A stretch of DNA of 64,000 nt from Olivibacter sp036959255 (GCF_036959255.1 NZ_JAWMTI010000001.1:1-64000); one strand, 5' to 3'. Positions 53,274-62,910 are shown, numbered from the stretch's first letter. The notes: generated by a model from the letters alone, not told the origin. Translations and numbers: made by a program.

Positions 53274-55193
53274 TCATTTTTTACTTTTCTTCCCGTATAC
53301 TTCGAGCTCTGCAATACTAAATAGAGGTTTACCATTATCGGAAACTGACTGCTTGGCTACCAATTTGACATATTGTCCGGTTACTTTATCCACTAAGGCC
53401 GTATATTGCAAAATGGGATTTGCTTTGATATTGGAAAATTCGCCACTTACTGCCAACCTCCAATCTTTTCCATTATCGCTCACATAGTATTCATATTTTT
53501 CCACGGTTCCTCCGGATTTGCCATCTTGCCGCGGCAAGTAACCGAATGCCGATATATGCTGTTTCGCTCCCAAATTCACAATGATTGCGCGCTGATCTGT
53601 AAGAACGAAGGTTTGTTGATCATTATCGAAGGCTTTTTTTGTTTCACTCGTTTCGCTTGACCAGCCAGCTTTATCCAAGCCTTTACGTTTAACAAGCGTT
53701 TGCTTTTTTAACGTGGGTTCAGCAAAAAGTCCCATATCACTCAGTGCAATGCTCACCGGTGCAAACACACGTAGCCGCAATTTGCTTGTTGTAATGGATT
53801 CAGGCAGTCGGATAATGCGATTGGCGCCTATACTTGTTACGCGCGTTACCCGCATCCAAGCACCCGATTTCCATTCATCCACCAAAACACTATCAATCCG
53901 TTGTCCTAATTTTATATTCTCGCGTAAGCGAATAATATTGAAAGTCCGTTGATTTGGCAGCTCTATTTCGAGTTCAGCTTGATGCACATCATCGTCGGTA
54001 GCCCAATAACTATATCGATCTTCATCTGTTAAGCGCTGTACACCATAACGCTGGTTATTATCATTCCGTATATTGGACGCTTTCAAACGGGCTCCTTTCA
54101 ATAAGTTCTTATCAAAAACTTGCTTTAACAGGCTCCCAAATTCCTTAAGCGCCTTCACATCATTTTCATGTAAAAGACCATCTGTATTGGGAGATAAGCC
54201 CAAATCAAAAGCACCACCACGACCTACACTTTTACAATATAAGTCGAATAAGATTGCCGGTGTTTTCACCTGATCATCTTGCGAAGCATGGTAAAACCAG
54301 CCCGGTCGTAGTGGGACATCGCATTCTGTCGGGATCCAACTGGCACCATTTCTGGTACCCGTTCCCAAGTTGCTATCGTCCATATAACCTGGCATCGGAT
54401 CCTTTCCTTCTTTACCAACAAGGGTTATGGTTGACCAGCTGGTTTCAGCGGCAACTCCCTTTTCATTACCTACCCACCTTACATCTAAGCCGATATCGCT
54501 GAAGATATTGGCACTTGGTTGCATGGTACGGGTTATTTCCCAGGTGTTCATCCAGTCATAATAGGTTGACTGGTCTACTTTACGTTTTTCTTTCTTTCCA
54601 CCATAATAGCCATCACCTCCATTGGCACCATCATGCCAGCTCATAAAAAGCTCACCGTAATTGCTATAAAGCTCTTTCAATTGATTGCGGTAGATCGTCA
54701 CATACTCGGGTGAACCATAGGCAGGATTGTTTCTGTCCCAAGGAGAACAATAGACCCCGAATTTCATTCCCAATTTTTGCGCCGCTAATTGAAACTCCTT
54801 TACCATATCGCCTCTACCGTCTTTCCAAGGACTCTCACTGATGTTATACGCAGCCGTTTTAGTTGGCCAAAGCGCGAATCCATCGTGATGCTTGGCAACA
54901 GAGATAATACCTTTAAATCCACCCGCCTTTGCCGCGGCAACAATTTGCTCCGCATCAAACTTTTTGGGATTAAATATAGCGGGATCCGCATCGCCATACC
55001 CCCATTCCTTATCTTGAAAGGTCGTTGGTGTAAAGTGGATAAGGCAATACATTTCGGTTTCATGCCAGGCTAATTGACGTTTACTGGGTAATACGCCATA
55101 AGGTTTAGGGGCATCATCAAAATCCTGCGCGAGACTGTTTGCTCCAAACAGACATGCTGCAATAAGAGTTAAAAGGCTTCTTCCTCGGTACAT
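53274..55193 (-). CDS. secreted GH29 alpha-L-fucosidase with discoidin domain
   Basis: The enzyme has 639 residues from the ATG at 55193. The in-frame ATG at 55205 would leave almost no leader after the -7 element at 55216-55223. A signal peptide (about 1-22) is followed by a GH29 barrel with LIHFTPTTFQDKEWGYGD, VAKHHDGFALWPT and the nucleophile Asp188 in MSWHDGANGG. This HDGANG form is typical of the more linkage-specific GH29 branch (Lewis-type alpha-1,3/1,4 fucose). The C-terminus (about 500-639) is an F5/8 type C (discoidin) sugar-binding domain. It complements the broader GH29 at 25820. Subfamily placement is inference. Confidence 0.88.
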   Translation of the reverse strand: MYRGRSLLTLIAACLFGANSLAQDFDDAPKPYGVLPSKRQLAWHETEMYCLIHFTPTTFQDKEWGYGDADPAIFNPKKFDAEQIVAAAKAGGFKGIISVAKHHDGFALWPTKTAAYNISESPWKDGRGDMVKEFQLAAQKLGMKFGVYCSPWDRNNPAYGSPEYVTIYRNQLKELYSNYGELFMSWHDGANGGDGYYGGKKEKRKVDQSTYYDWMNTWEITRTMQPSANIFSDIGLDVRWVGNEKGVAAETSWSTITLVGKEGKDPMPGYMDDSNLGTGTRNGASWIPTECDVPLRPGWFYHASQDDQVKTPAILFDLYCKSVGRGGAFDLGLSPNTDGLLHENDVKALKEFGSLLKQVFDKNLLKGARLKASNIRNDNNQRYGVQRLTDEDRYSYWATDDDVHQAELEIELPNQRTFNIIRLRENIKLGQRIDSVLVDEWKSGAWMRVTRVTSIGANRIIRLPESITTSKLRLRVFAPVSIALSDMGLFAEPTLKKQTLVKRKGLDKAGWSSETSETKKAFDNDQQTFVLTDQRAIIVNLGAKQHISAFGYLPRQDGKSGGTVEKYEYYVSDNGKDWRLAVSGEFSNIKANPILQYTALVDKVTGQYVKLVAKQSVSDNGKPLFSIAELEVYGKKSKK

Positions 55194-55215
55194 GTTTACA
55201 AACATAAAGGGTATC

Positions 55216-55223
55216 CAAAGTTA
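55216..55223 (-). promoter_or_regulatory. -7 element upstream of the GH29/discoidin gene
   Basis: The minus strand reads TAACTTTG, a perfect TAnnTTTG. A -33 TTG is not at the expected 20-bp distance. Its position favours the ATG at 55193 as the start. Confidence 0.45.
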
Positions 55224-55269
55224 AACATTCAGGGAAATTAGCCTAATGCTCAGCTATATTAACTATGTT

Positions 55270-55332
55270 GGTTATTAGTTGTTAGTTACTGGTTATTTGT
55301 TGTCGGTTATGGGTTATGGGTTGTTAGCGATT
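55270..55332. repeat. 7-bp tandem array (9 units)
   Basis: ggttatt, agttgtt, agttact, ggttatt, tgttgtc, ggttatg, ggttatg, ggttgtt, agcgatt: nine units fill exactly 63 bp. It is the clearest array with the 58614 and 61479 copies. Confidence 0.85.
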
Positions 55333-55433
55333 CGTGATGACGTCCGTAAAGGCAATACTAATAAACATCTCATTAACAATATTTTAGCAATAAGCCATCC
55401 GTTTTCAGTCGCACGAACCTTCCCATTATCACC

Positions 55434-55495
55434 TTAACTAACCGACCCTAGGGAGCTCATGAGTGCCGAAAAAGCAAACACTTATGAATAATTGG
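55434..55495 (+). repeat. 62-bp dispersed repeat, copy A
   Basis: It begins ttaactaaccgacc, contains agctcatgagtgccgaaaaa and ends aataattgg. It differs from copies B (58722) and C (63056) at two positions. It lies 21 bp beyond the lutC stop. Confidence 0.9.
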
Positions 55496-55515
55496 CCAAT
55501 CGGCTAATTTCCTAC

Positions 55516-56130
55516 TCAACTACTCAACAAATAAACAGCCAAGCTTCGTGGCCCGTGTGCTCCTAATACCAAAGATTGTTCAATATCGGCCGTTTTAGAA
55601 GGACCTGCAATAAAAACCCCGAAGGGATCCTCACCCAGGCCCATCTTTTCATAAGCCTGATGCATATTGCTTATTATTTGTTTCTTGTCGACAAGCAACA
55701 CTAGATGCTGACAAATAAAGGGTAATACGCGCACCACCGTTTCGGGCACCCATAATGCGCTATTTTCAGCTACGCCGAATTGCGCAGTCATGATGGCTAT
55801 ATCAATATCCTCCAGACTATGTGGATCAACATCAGCATCTTTTATTGGTTCCGCCAGATCTGCCATCTCCGATAAGGTAGACACCACGCGCAGCTTACGT
55901 TCAATAGACCACCTTGTTCGTATTTCAGGAATGTAAGTTTGTAAAAGGTGGTCCTTTACCGCTTGCTGCTCGGTCACTTCTAGCACACTGGTACCACCAG
56001 CCTTCGCAACATCCGAAAATTTTCGTAGCGGATCATCGAAAACAAGGGCATTACTTACTTCATCAGGTAAGAAAACCTCTTCAATCTGCGCAGCCTGAAT
56101 GGCTTGTAATATTTTTTCTTTACTGGTCAT
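55516..56130 (-). CDS. lutC: LUD-domain lactate utilisation protein C
   Basis: This 204-residue cytoplasmic protein of the LUD family is the third subunit of the LutABC L-lactate oxidation complex. The LUD core is visible as DDPLRKFSDVAKAGGTSVLE, SLEDIDIAIMTAQFGVAENSALWV (core about 108-127) and ISNMHQAYEKMGLGEDPFGV with the end GAHGPRSLAVYLL. The order lutA, lutB, lutC on the minus strand is the standard one. The gap to lutB is 112 bp. Its stop codon lies in caactca-type heptamer sequence. Confidence 0.88.
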   Translation of the reverse strand: MTSKEKILQAIQAAQIEEVFLPDEVSNALVFDDPLRKFSDVAKAGGTSVLEVTEQQAVKDHLLQTYIPEIRTRWSIERKLRVVSTLSEMADLAEPIKDADVDPHSLEDIDIAIMTAQFGVAENSALWVPETVVRVLPFICQHLVLLVDKKQIISNMHQAYEKMGLGEDPFGVFIAGPSKTADIEQSLVLGAHGPRSLAVYLLSS

Positions 56131-56242
56131 TTTTATTTACTATCAGCTATCCGTATGCGATTTCAATCTAGTTTCTCCCTTGTTGTTAAGCTGTAAGCAT
56201 AAAGCCTTCAATGCCGCATACCTCAAGCCTATGCCTTCCACG

Positions 56243-57619
56243 TTACACGTCCTTACCTCTTTCTTTATACCACTCACTAAAGGATTGCTTCGGAGGTGCC
56301 GGCATCTCACGTCCTTTGTACCAAGGATTGAGGCTATTATTAACGGTGAAGGGAACATATTTTAAAGCAAGACGCCCCATTTTTCCTGCCAGTTTAAATT
56401 TGGAAGGCGACGATAATGTATTTGCCATGAGTTTCATCGCTACGGTCTTTTTCTTATCGGTATATCCCGCCTTTACCAATTCTTGACGCCACTTATACAA
56501 CTGATTATGGATATCAATTTTCACTGGACAAACATTGCTACATGAGCCGCAAAGCGTTGAAGCAAAGGGAAGGTCGGCAAATTTATCCATATCTAAGTTA
56601 GGTGCTAAGATAGAACCAATCGGACCCGATATGGCGTGATGGTAACTATGTCCGCCACTCCGTCTATATACGGGACATGTATTCATACAAGCACCACATC
56701 GGATACATTTCAGCGAATTTTTGAAGTCGGGCCTCGCCAATTGCCGACTTCTACCGTTGTCTACTAAAATAACATGCATCTCCTGCCCCTTCCTTGGTTT
56801 CCTAAAATGGCTAGAATAGGTAGTTATAGGTTGTCCCGTAGCGCTTCTTGTTAACAAGCGCAAAAACACCCCCAAGTGGGCTCTTTTCGGAATCAACTTT
56901 TCTATCCCCATACTGGCAATATGTATATTGGAAAGATGCGCCCCCATATCGGCATTCCCCTCATTGGTACATACAACCATTTCACCTGTTTCCGCAATCG
57001 CAAAATTCACCCCCGTCAATGCGGCCTTACGTGTAACAAAGACATTCCTTAAATGTTGTCGGGCAGTCTCGGTTAAAATCTGCGGATCAGACACCCCAGC
57101 TGCCGTTCCGAGGTGTTCATGAAAGATGTCGCCTATTTCTTCTTTTTTCTTATGAATACAAGGTAGCACAATATGGCTCGGCATTTCCTTGGCAAGCTGC
57201 ACAATGCGCTCACCTAAATCAGAATCGATCACTTCAATGCCATTTTCAGCCAGGTAATCGTTCAAATGGCATTCTTCTGTCAACATCGACTTACTTTTCA
57301 CCATCCGCTCGATACCTTGCTTTTTTAACAACGCACAAACGATTTGATTATGTTCTTGGGCATCTGCTGCCCAATGAACCTGTACACCATTTGCCAAGGC
57401 ATTCTTTTCAAATTGGAGCAAATAATCTTGCAAACGGGATAATACGTGATTCTTGATTTGTGAAGCGGTATTCCGTAACACTTCCCATTCGGGGAGGTCA
57501 TGCGTTAAACGATCACGCTTTGACCGAACAAACCAAAGCGTTTCATCGTGCCAGTTCACTCTGGCTTCATCTTTATTAAAGATATCCGCTAATGCCGCGT
57601 GTTTTTTATCTGTATGCAT
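56243..57619 (-). CDS. lutB: iron-sulfur lactate utilisation protein B
   Basis: The protein has 458 residues from the ATG at 57619. An upstream in-frame TTG at 57661 is rejected. A LUD-like N-terminal part (about 60-295) contains GVNFAIAETGEMVVCTNEGNAD (core about 205-224). A ferredoxin-type region follows with CIRCGACMNTCPVY and CGSCSNVCPVKIDIH, enough for two 4Fe-4S clusters. The C-terminal part of about 70 residues has a basic tail. It passes electrons from lactate oxidation within the LutABC complex. It lies 71 bp after lutA. Confidence 0.9.
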   Translation of the reverse strand: MHTDKKHAALADIFNKDEARVNWHDETLWFVRSKRDRLTHDLPEWEVLRNTASQIKNHVLSRLQDYLLQFEKNALANGVQVHWAADAQEHNQIVCALLKKQGIERMVKSKSMLTEECHLNDYLAENGIEVIDSDLGERIVQLAKEMPSHIVLPCIHKKKEEIGDIFHEHLGTAAGVSDPQILTETARQHLRNVFVTRKAALTGVNFAIAETGEMVVCTNEGNADMGAHLSNIHIASMGIEKLIPKRAHLGVFLRLLTRSATGQPITTYSSHFRKPRKGQEMHVILVDNGRSRQLARPDFKNSLKCIRCGACMNTCPVYRRSGGHSYHHAISGPIGSILAPNLDMDKFADLPFASTLCGSCSNVCPVKIDIHNQLYKWRQELVKAGYTDKKKTVAMKLMANTLSSPSKFKLAGKMGRLALKYVPFTVNNSLNPWYKGREMPAPPKQSFSEWYKERGKDV

Positions 57620-57690
57620 TTTTTGTGCGTTGTGTGTTATGCATTGTAAGTGGGCGTTCAAACTGCCAAAGGCAATGCATAAGCGGTAAC

Positions 57691-58428
57691 TTATAGCTGA
57701 CTATTCAATATCTCGGCAATATGTATCACTTTGGTAGCACTTTTATTTCGTCGAAGAATGCCTTCCATATGCATTAAACAAGACATATCCGCCCCTGTAA
57801 TAAATTCGGCTCCATGCCGCAAGTGATCGGCCACTCGGTCCTTACCCATTTTTACGGAGACGGCTTCCTCTGCCACACAAAACGTTCCGCCAAAACCGCA
57901 ACACTCATCTTTCCGATCCAGCTCAACTAATTCAATATCTTTGACCATATTTAACAGTTTACCTGGTTTTGAAAATGGTGCCGCTGTTAATTCGCTCATC
58001 TGTGAAAGCATCAAACCTCGTTGTCCATGACAACTTTGGTGCACTCCTACACGATGTGGAAAACGCGCATCCAGTTTCTCGACTTTCAATATATCTGTAA
58101 GGAACTCTGTTAATTCGAAGACACGATGACGAACCTCATCACTAAGTCCAGGAGATGAATCCGTATGCAGGTGATCTTTTAGATGTAAAACACAGCTTCC
58201 TGAAGGTGAGACGATATAGTCATATCCTTGAAAACATCTGATAAAATTCTCATTACATCCACCGGTAAGGTGCTCGTAACCCGAATTGGCCATCGGCTGC
58301 CCACAACAGGTTTGTCCATCAGGATAAGCAACCTTAACGCCTAGCTTTTCTAAAAGTTCAAGTGTGGCTCGGGCTGCTCCCGGATAAAATTGGTCTACAT
58401 AACATGGTACAAATAAGGCAACCTCCAT
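57691..58428 (-). CDS. lutA: cysteine-rich lactate utilisation protein A
   Basis: This 245-residue cytoplasmic protein has two CCG domains, the first with TCCGQPMANSGYEH (about 41) and the second with DECCGFGGTFCVAEE (about 172). These bind the iron-sulfur cluster or disulfide substrate in heterodisulfide-reductase-like subunits. With lutB and lutC it forms an L-lactate dehydrogenase complex. It is the first gene of the operon. The upstream 359 bp hold a heptamer array, the dispersed repeat copy B and a weak minus-strand tactttg at about 58464-58470. Confidence 0.9.
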   Translation of the reverse strand: MEVALFVPCYVDQFYPGAARATLELLEKLGVKVAYPDGQTCCGQPMANSGYEHLTGGCNENFIRCFQGYDYIVSPSGSCVLHLKDHLHTDSSPGLSDEVRHRVFELTEFLTDILKVEKLDARFPHRVGVHQSCHGQRGLMLSQMSELTAAPFSKPGKLLNMVKDIELVELDRKDECCGFGGTFCVAEEAVSVKMGKDRVADHLRHGAEFITGADMSCLMHMEGILRRNKSATKVIHIAEILNSQL

Positions 58429-58613
58429 GTGTTATTCTGTTTAGTTAAAAAAGGATAGAAATACAAAGTAAAGAACTTTCAATATAGCTTCATTTCACAA
58501 TCTTGACTATTTATTAAGCTATCTTTACTAGGTTTCCACGATCCCCCGCGATCGTTCAAAACAAAATAACAAATTTCTTCATTAACAACTGTCATGGGCA
58601 GTCAGCCTTGTCG

Positions 58614-58676
58614 TCTTATCAGTTGTTAGTTGCCGGTTGCGCGTTGTCAGTTGTGGGTTATTGGTTATTGGTTATT
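58614..58676. repeat. 7-bp tandem array (9 units)
   Basis: tcttatc, agttgtt, agttgcc, ggttgcg, cgttgtc, agttgtg, ggttatt, ggttatt, ggttatt: exact 7-bp register over 63 bp. Confidence 0.85.
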
Positions 58677-58721
58677 TGCAGTAACGTTCCCAAGGGTAAT
58701 ACTACGCAACGTCTCAATCCA

Positions 58722-58783
58722 TTAACTAACCGACCGTAGGGAGCTCATGAGTGCCGAAAAAGCAAACACTTACGAATAATTGG
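58722..58783 (+). repeat. 62-bp dispersed repeat, copy B
   Basis: Identical to copy C over 70 bp when one extends the ends (58720-58789 against 63054-63123). Its edge touches the stop codon of the phospholipase gene at 58788-58790. An additional looser match (aagggtaatac region) lies just upstream of each copy. Confidence 0.92.
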
Positions 58784-58787
58784 CTAA

Positions 58788-61337
58788 TTAATTAACTACT
58801 CTTCCCATAAACGGATCACTTTTGGAAGCCATACCATTTTCCACCCTACCGGCATAACGTCGCTCAAAGGTGGATTGCCCTTTAACAAATATTGAAAAAT
58901 CGTACCATCCATAGTTTTTCGAGGTATCCAAGACTATACGAGTTGCTTCATGGCTTTTTATTTGCTTGCGAATTAGCTCCTGACCATAGGACCAATCACT
59001 AATCTCCACCTCTAACGTTGCTGCTTTTGTTTCTAGTAGTAATTCGATGTTACCCGTCAATTGTTGCGTAGCTTTCTTTTTTTCATAAAGACATCTTACC
59101 GAAATTCCATCATCGCTCAAGATGCCTTTCAACTCTCGGAAAAAACCATTAGGACCATACACCTGTAGATGATATTTTTCCTTATCAAAGTGATTGATAG
59201 GCCATCGATAATTTAATCTATCTCCTGCTTTCACTGCAAAAGCCCAGGTTTTTACCGTTTCCCATATGGGATGCCCATTAGAAACGGTCTTCAGGTAGTT
59301 ACCTGGCGCATAAACATTAAAAGCCGCACCCGCCGCATGTTCGCCAAAAAAATCGTTAGCAGCAAGGAACGTAAGTTCAATCACGCTTGCATCTATCCGT
59401 TGTTCTTCCACATACAGCTCGTAGGGCAATGCGTTCGAATCCTTGATCCCTGTCTCTTGTTTTGGTAAGAAGGGCGAATCAAAAGGATGCCTATTAATGG
59501 AAGCGATTTCATTTTGTTCAAGTGCTTGGAAGCCTTTTGGCAGGTCTTTCGATTTTGCTTCATAAATCGCCCGTACAAATGCATTGCGTTGAACCGCATC
59601 GGGAAAGGAGAGCACCTCTCCGTTATAAGGACGGAATGCAGAGGTTAAATCACCGGTAATAGCACGTCTCCAACTGCTGATATTCGATTCCCGAACAGAC
59701 TTCCCGGTTTTCTTTTCCACAAACTTCTCCATAAAACGAATGGTAGAAGTAATATCGCAAAGCTCCGAGTTGACCCATCCGCCGCGTGTCCAAGGAGATG
59801 CGATAATTAAGGGAACACGATATCCAAGGCCAACAGGGCTTTCACGAAGGTCTTTTTTATCTATTCCCTCCCGTTTCAATTCTTCCTCGATGCTGACATA
59901 TTCGTCGCTGACATCCAATCCTTCTGAGATGCCGCCACTATGTATATCATTGGGTTTAGGAGCAACAAATGGTGGTACGTGGTCAAAATATCCATCATTT
60001 TCATCATAAGTAAGTATAAAAATAGTCTTCTTCCAAGTTTCAGGATTTTTGGTAAGAATATCCAAGACTTCCGCTACATACCACGCGCCAAACCAAGGAG
60101 AACTTGGATGATCGGAAAATGCTTGCGGTGCCACCAGCCATGATATCATGGGAAGTTTCCCTTCATTTACATCAGCTCGAAATTGATGTAGAACATCTCC
60201 TTTTGGTACTTGCATTCTCTTTTCCGCTCCCTGATCCATATAGGAAATCTCCTCAATCTCATAGTAGTTTGGATCATTTTTATTCGTGGTAAAAGCCCTT
60301 TCATGAAGATGTCGTTCAAACGGGCTAAGCTTTGCAAAATTCGCCGGATTGTATTTGGCCAGCTCCTCCTGGTATTTTAACAGTTGCGCTTTCTTTTGCT
60401 CCCGTTTTTTTTTGATCGCCTGTGTTTGGCTTGGTTTCATCTTCTTGATCTGCTCTTCCAGTTCGGCTATCTCTGCAGGTAAAGCTTTTTCCCGTTTCGT
60501 TAAGAATCGATGGTGTCCACTACTAAAACGTACGTGATATTGTTGAAACCATTCCAGGTTATTATCCGTAAAATTAGACAGCCAATACTCCCTATCACCT
60601 TCCAGTTCGGTTTGTATACTCAATTCATTCTGATATACCCGCCAGCTGATACCTTGCTCTTCCAATCGCTCCGGAAAAGTCTTCCAATTTACTTCTCTAT
60701 TGAAATAAACATCTGAGTTTCTAACATTAGCCTGTGCTCCCGCTGCCCCTTTTAACGTTCCGCTCCAGAAGAAAAGGCGATTGGTTGTCGTACCCGTCAG
60801 GGAGGAGCAAAAATGCTGATCGCAAACGGTAAAAGCATCAGCGAAAGCATAGTAGAATGGGATATCTTCACGACTAAAATATCCCAGGGTAAGCGGCATA
60901 TCCTTATAGGCTTTGTTTCCGGACTGTTTTGCTTTCAACCATCCGTCATACTTACCACCATTGCGCGCGTCTACCTGATTTTCCCACGAGTGAGGAAGCC
61001 CTCCCATCCAAGTGGATTTGGTCTCCTTCATATTAAGGCGAAAAGGGGCAAATGTATGACCGGCCTCATCCGACTGCAACCATACCAGGTTTTTATTAGG
61101 CAACCTGATCGCTCGGGGATCATTGAAACCGCGCACCCCTTTTAATGTTCCAAAGCAATGATCAAATGATCGATTTTCTTGCATCAGCAGCACGATGTGC
61201 TCCGCATCTTCGTAGGTGCTTCCCGGTGCTGGATTAATTTCCAGAGCTCTTTGCAATGATTTTGGTAAGGCGTTCCACACCCCCGTACTTCCCGCTAAAA
61301 ATGCGGCTTTCTTTATAAAGTCTCTTCTATTTTCCAT
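58788..61337 (-). CDS. phosphocholine-preferring phospholipase C (Tat-exported)
   Basis: The enzyme has 849 residues from the ATG at 61337. An in-frame TTG at 61358 is rejected. The N-terminus RRDFIKKAA is a twin-arginine signal. The alkaline/acid phosphatase-like core shows HIVLLMQENRSFDHCFGTL (about 47-65), the nucleophile region SSLTGTTTNR (about 178-187) and DENDGYFDHV (about 445-454). A lysine/glutamate-rich helical insert occupies about 280-330. The C-terminal third contains repeated DUF756-like beta domains (FFGEHAAGAAFNVYAPG, YHLQVYGPNGFFREL). It releases phosphocholine from phosphatidylcholine or sphingomyelin outside the cytoplasm. Confidence 0.9.
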   Translation of the reverse strand: MENRRDFIKKAAFLAGSTGVWNALPKSLQRALEINPAPGSTYEDAEHIVLLMQENRSFDHCFGTLKGVRGFNDPRAIRLPNKNLVWLQSDEAGHTFAPFRLNMKETKSTWMGGLPHSWENQVDARNGGKYDGWLKAKQSGNKAYKDMPLTLGYFSREDIPFYYAFADAFTVCDQHFCSSLTGTTTNRLFFWSGTLKGAAGAQANVRNSDVYFNREVNWKTFPERLEEQGISWRVYQNELSIQTELEGDREYWLSNFTDNNLEWFQQYHVRFSSGHHRFLTKREKALPAEIAELEEQIKKMKPSQTQAIKKKREQKKAQLLKYQEELAKYNPANFAKLSPFERHLHERAFTTNKNDPNYYEIEEISYMDQGAEKRMQVPKGDVLHQFRADVNEGKLPMISWLVAPQAFSDHPSSPWFGAWYVAEVLDILTKNPETWKKTIFILTYDENDGYFDHVPPFVAPKPNDIHSGGISEGLDVSDEYVSIEEELKREGIDKKDLRESPVGLGYRVPLIIASPWTRGGWVNSELCDITSTIRFMEKFVEKKTGKSVRESNISSWRRAITGDLTSAFRPYNGEVLSFPDAVQRNAFVRAIYEAKSKDLPKGFQALEQNEIASINRHPFDSPFLPKQETGIKDSNALPYELYVEEQRIDASVIELTFLAANDFFGEHAAGAAFNVYAPGNYLKTVSNGHPIWETVKTWAFAVKAGDRLNYRWPINHFDKEKYHLQVYGPNGFFRELKGILSDDGISVRCLYEKKKATQQLTGNIELLLETKAATLEVEISDWSYGQELIRKQIKSHEATRIVLDTSKNYGWYDFSIFVKGQSTFERRYAGRVENGMASKSDPFMGRVVN

Positions 61338-61361
61338 TTTATTAGCTATAAGTATCAAGAC

Positions 61362-61383
61362 ACCTGCCTGCCGGTAGGCAGGT
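61362..61383. repeat. 22-bp GC-rich palindrome (acctgcctg...caggt)
   Basis: The arms acctgcctgcc and ggtaggcaggt are complementary except one G-T type position, with central ccgg. aagtatcaaga-like sequence lies on both sides. It may be a mobile palindromic unit inserted in an array. Confidence 0.6.
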
Positions 61384-61478
61384 AAGTATCAGGTATCAAG
61401 ACGCCCTATTCATCACTCATTTCAGCTATTAGCTATCAACATTAGGTGTTCGATATTTGACTTAAGTCTGGCAACGTA

Positions 61479-61548
61479 ATTCATCACTCATAGTTCATAA
61501 CTCAACACTCATCACTACTTAACTATTTCCCAACTCCCTATTTACTAC
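61479..61548. repeat. 7-bp tandem array (10 units) reaching the ALDH stop
   Basis: attcatc, actcata, gttcata, actcaac, actcatc, actactt, aactatt, tcccaac, tccctat, ttactac: ten units in register. The TAG of the aldehyde dehydrogenase (61538-61540) lies within it. Confidence 0.8.
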
Positions 61549-62908
61549 CTACCAAATGCCACCCCTTCGGCTTGGTAAATGCTCTTAAACCCTGGTGCGA
61601 TAGCGTTGCTCCGATACCCGAATGCTGCCTACCGCTCCAAGGCAAGGCAGGGCTCACACGATCGCAACAGTTCCAATATCCCGATCCTACGTTTAGCTGT
61701 CTCAATATGGGCAATGCTCTTTCCTGCTTATCGGCGTACACACCTGCAGTCAACCCATAGGCTGTATCTTGCATCAATGCCAGTGCTTCGGCATCATCTT
61801 TCACTTTCATGATACCGATAATAGGCCCAAAGCTCTCTTCCCGCATAACGAGCATGTCATGTGTTACATTCACCAATACGGTGGGTTCAAAATAATAGCC
61901 TCTTCCTTTGATCACCTTGCCGCCTGTCAACAGCGTCGCTCCCTTAGCCAGGGCATCGGCCACCTGAGTTTCCAAGACCCGGAGATGTGCTTCTCGGGTG
62001 ATCGCTCCAAAATAAACGTCATCTCTTGTTGGATCCCCCAATTTCCAAGCTTTAACTTGTGCAAGAAAAGCGGTGAGGTATTCCTCGTAGATTTTCTCAT
62101 GCACGTAAATACGTTCTACCGAACAACAGCTCTGTCCATTATTATAAAACGCGCCATCCGCTGTTGCTTCCGCCACGGCTTTTAGCTCGTTGATATCTTC
62201 CGTAATATATATCGGATCTTTCCCCCCCAATTCCAGCTGACAAGGCACCATCTTAGTCGCTACCTGTTCATAGATATATTTACCTGTTGGATAGGACCCA
62301 GTGAAAAAATAACCATCCAGCGGTAATTTCAGCATTTCTTTACCAATGTCTCCGCCACCAACCGCGACCTGAAATATCGCTTCCGGAACCCCCGCTTCCC
62401 GTAATAAGCGCCCAATTTGTAAACCTGTATTGGCAGCAAATTCTGATGGCTTGTAGAGAACAGCATTACCCGCTAACAATGCCGGCACAAACACATTAAC
62501 GCCTACCAAATAAGGATAATTCCATGCTGAGATATTGCCGATCACACCCAGTGGCTCATAACTGATAATTTCAGTAAACACTTCGTTTTTGCGTAAGACT
62601 TCATCTGAAAGGTAAAGTAGCGCATTCGCTGTCAACCATTCCACACGCTTTATGGCGCCGCTGATTTCATTGTTTGCTTGTTGCAATGGCTTTCCTGTTT
62701 CAGCTGTTAAGGTCGCCGCCAGCAAGGATTGTTCTTGGAACAATTGCTCTTTAAATCGCATCAATATGCTGACGCGCTCCGCTAAGGAAACATTCGCCCA
62801 TTGTTTTTGCGCGTCCTTTAGTTCGCTGTATTTTTTTTTCAAGCTTTCTACAGAATCCACTGTTAGCGTGGCAATAATTTCTTCGGTTGCCGGATTAATG
62901 ATATTCAT
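61538..62908 (-). CDS. NAD(P)-dependent aldehyde dehydrogenase
   Basis: This cytoplasmic enzyme has 456 residues. The fold markers are NISAWNYPYLVGVN, ALLAGNAVLYKPSEF, the general-base Glu226 in LELGGKDP, the nucleophile Cys261 in NNGQSCCSVER, and EESFGPIIGI. It oxidises an aldehyde to an acid. With the gamma-glutamyl-GABA hydrolase-like gene upstream it may act on a gamma-glutamyl-aminobutyraldehyde or related semialdehyde, but this is inference. It is slightly shorter than typical 480-500-residue members. The next gene upstream is 253 bp away, beyond repeats. Confidence 0.88.
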   Translation of the reverse strand: MNIINPATEEIIATLTVDSVESLKKKYSELKDAQKQWANVSLAERVSILMRFKEQLFQEQSLLAATLTAETGKPLQQANNEISGAIKRVEWLTANALLYLSDEVLRKNEVFTEIISYEPLGVIGNISAWNYPYLVGVNVFVPALLAGNAVLYKPSEFAANTGLQIGRLLREAGVPEAIFQVAVGGGDIGKEMLKLPLDGYFFTGSYPTGKYIYEQVATKMVPCQLELGGKDPIYITEDINELKAVAEATADGAFYNNGQSCCSVERIYVHEKIYEEYLTAFLAQVKAWKLGDPTRDDVYFGAITREAHLRVLETQVADALAKGATLLTGGKVIKGRGYYFEPTVLVNVTHDMLVMREESFGPIIGIMKVKDDAEALALMQDTAYGLTAGVYADKQERALPILRQLNVGSGYWNCCDRVSPALPWSGRQHSGIGATLSHQGLRAFTKPKGWHLVGSK

Positions 62909-62910
62909 TT

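Larger units (their letters stand above)
55206..55515. other. intergenic region between GH29 and lutC, filled with repeats
   Basis: The 310 bp hold the GH29 -7 element, a 9-unit heptamer array and one copy of the 62-bp dispersed repeat. No small gene is supported. Confidence 0.7.
58429..58787. other. intergenic region between lutA and phospholipase C
   Basis: The region holds a possible lutA promoter (minus-strand tactttg near 58464-58470), the heptamer array at 58614-58676 and repeat copy B. No gene is seen. Confidence 0.7.

Noticed and set aside
55193..55205. Upstream ATG for the GH29/discoidin gene
   Set aside because: It lies too close to the TAACTTTG element at 55216-55223 to leave a leader; the ATG at 55193 fits better.
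55270..55332. Possible CRISPR array because of regular short units
   Set aside because: Units are 7 bp with no spacers and no cas gene is present.
61769..62185. 138-residue plus-strand open frame
   Set aside because: Antisense to the catalytic core of the aldehyde dehydrogenase.
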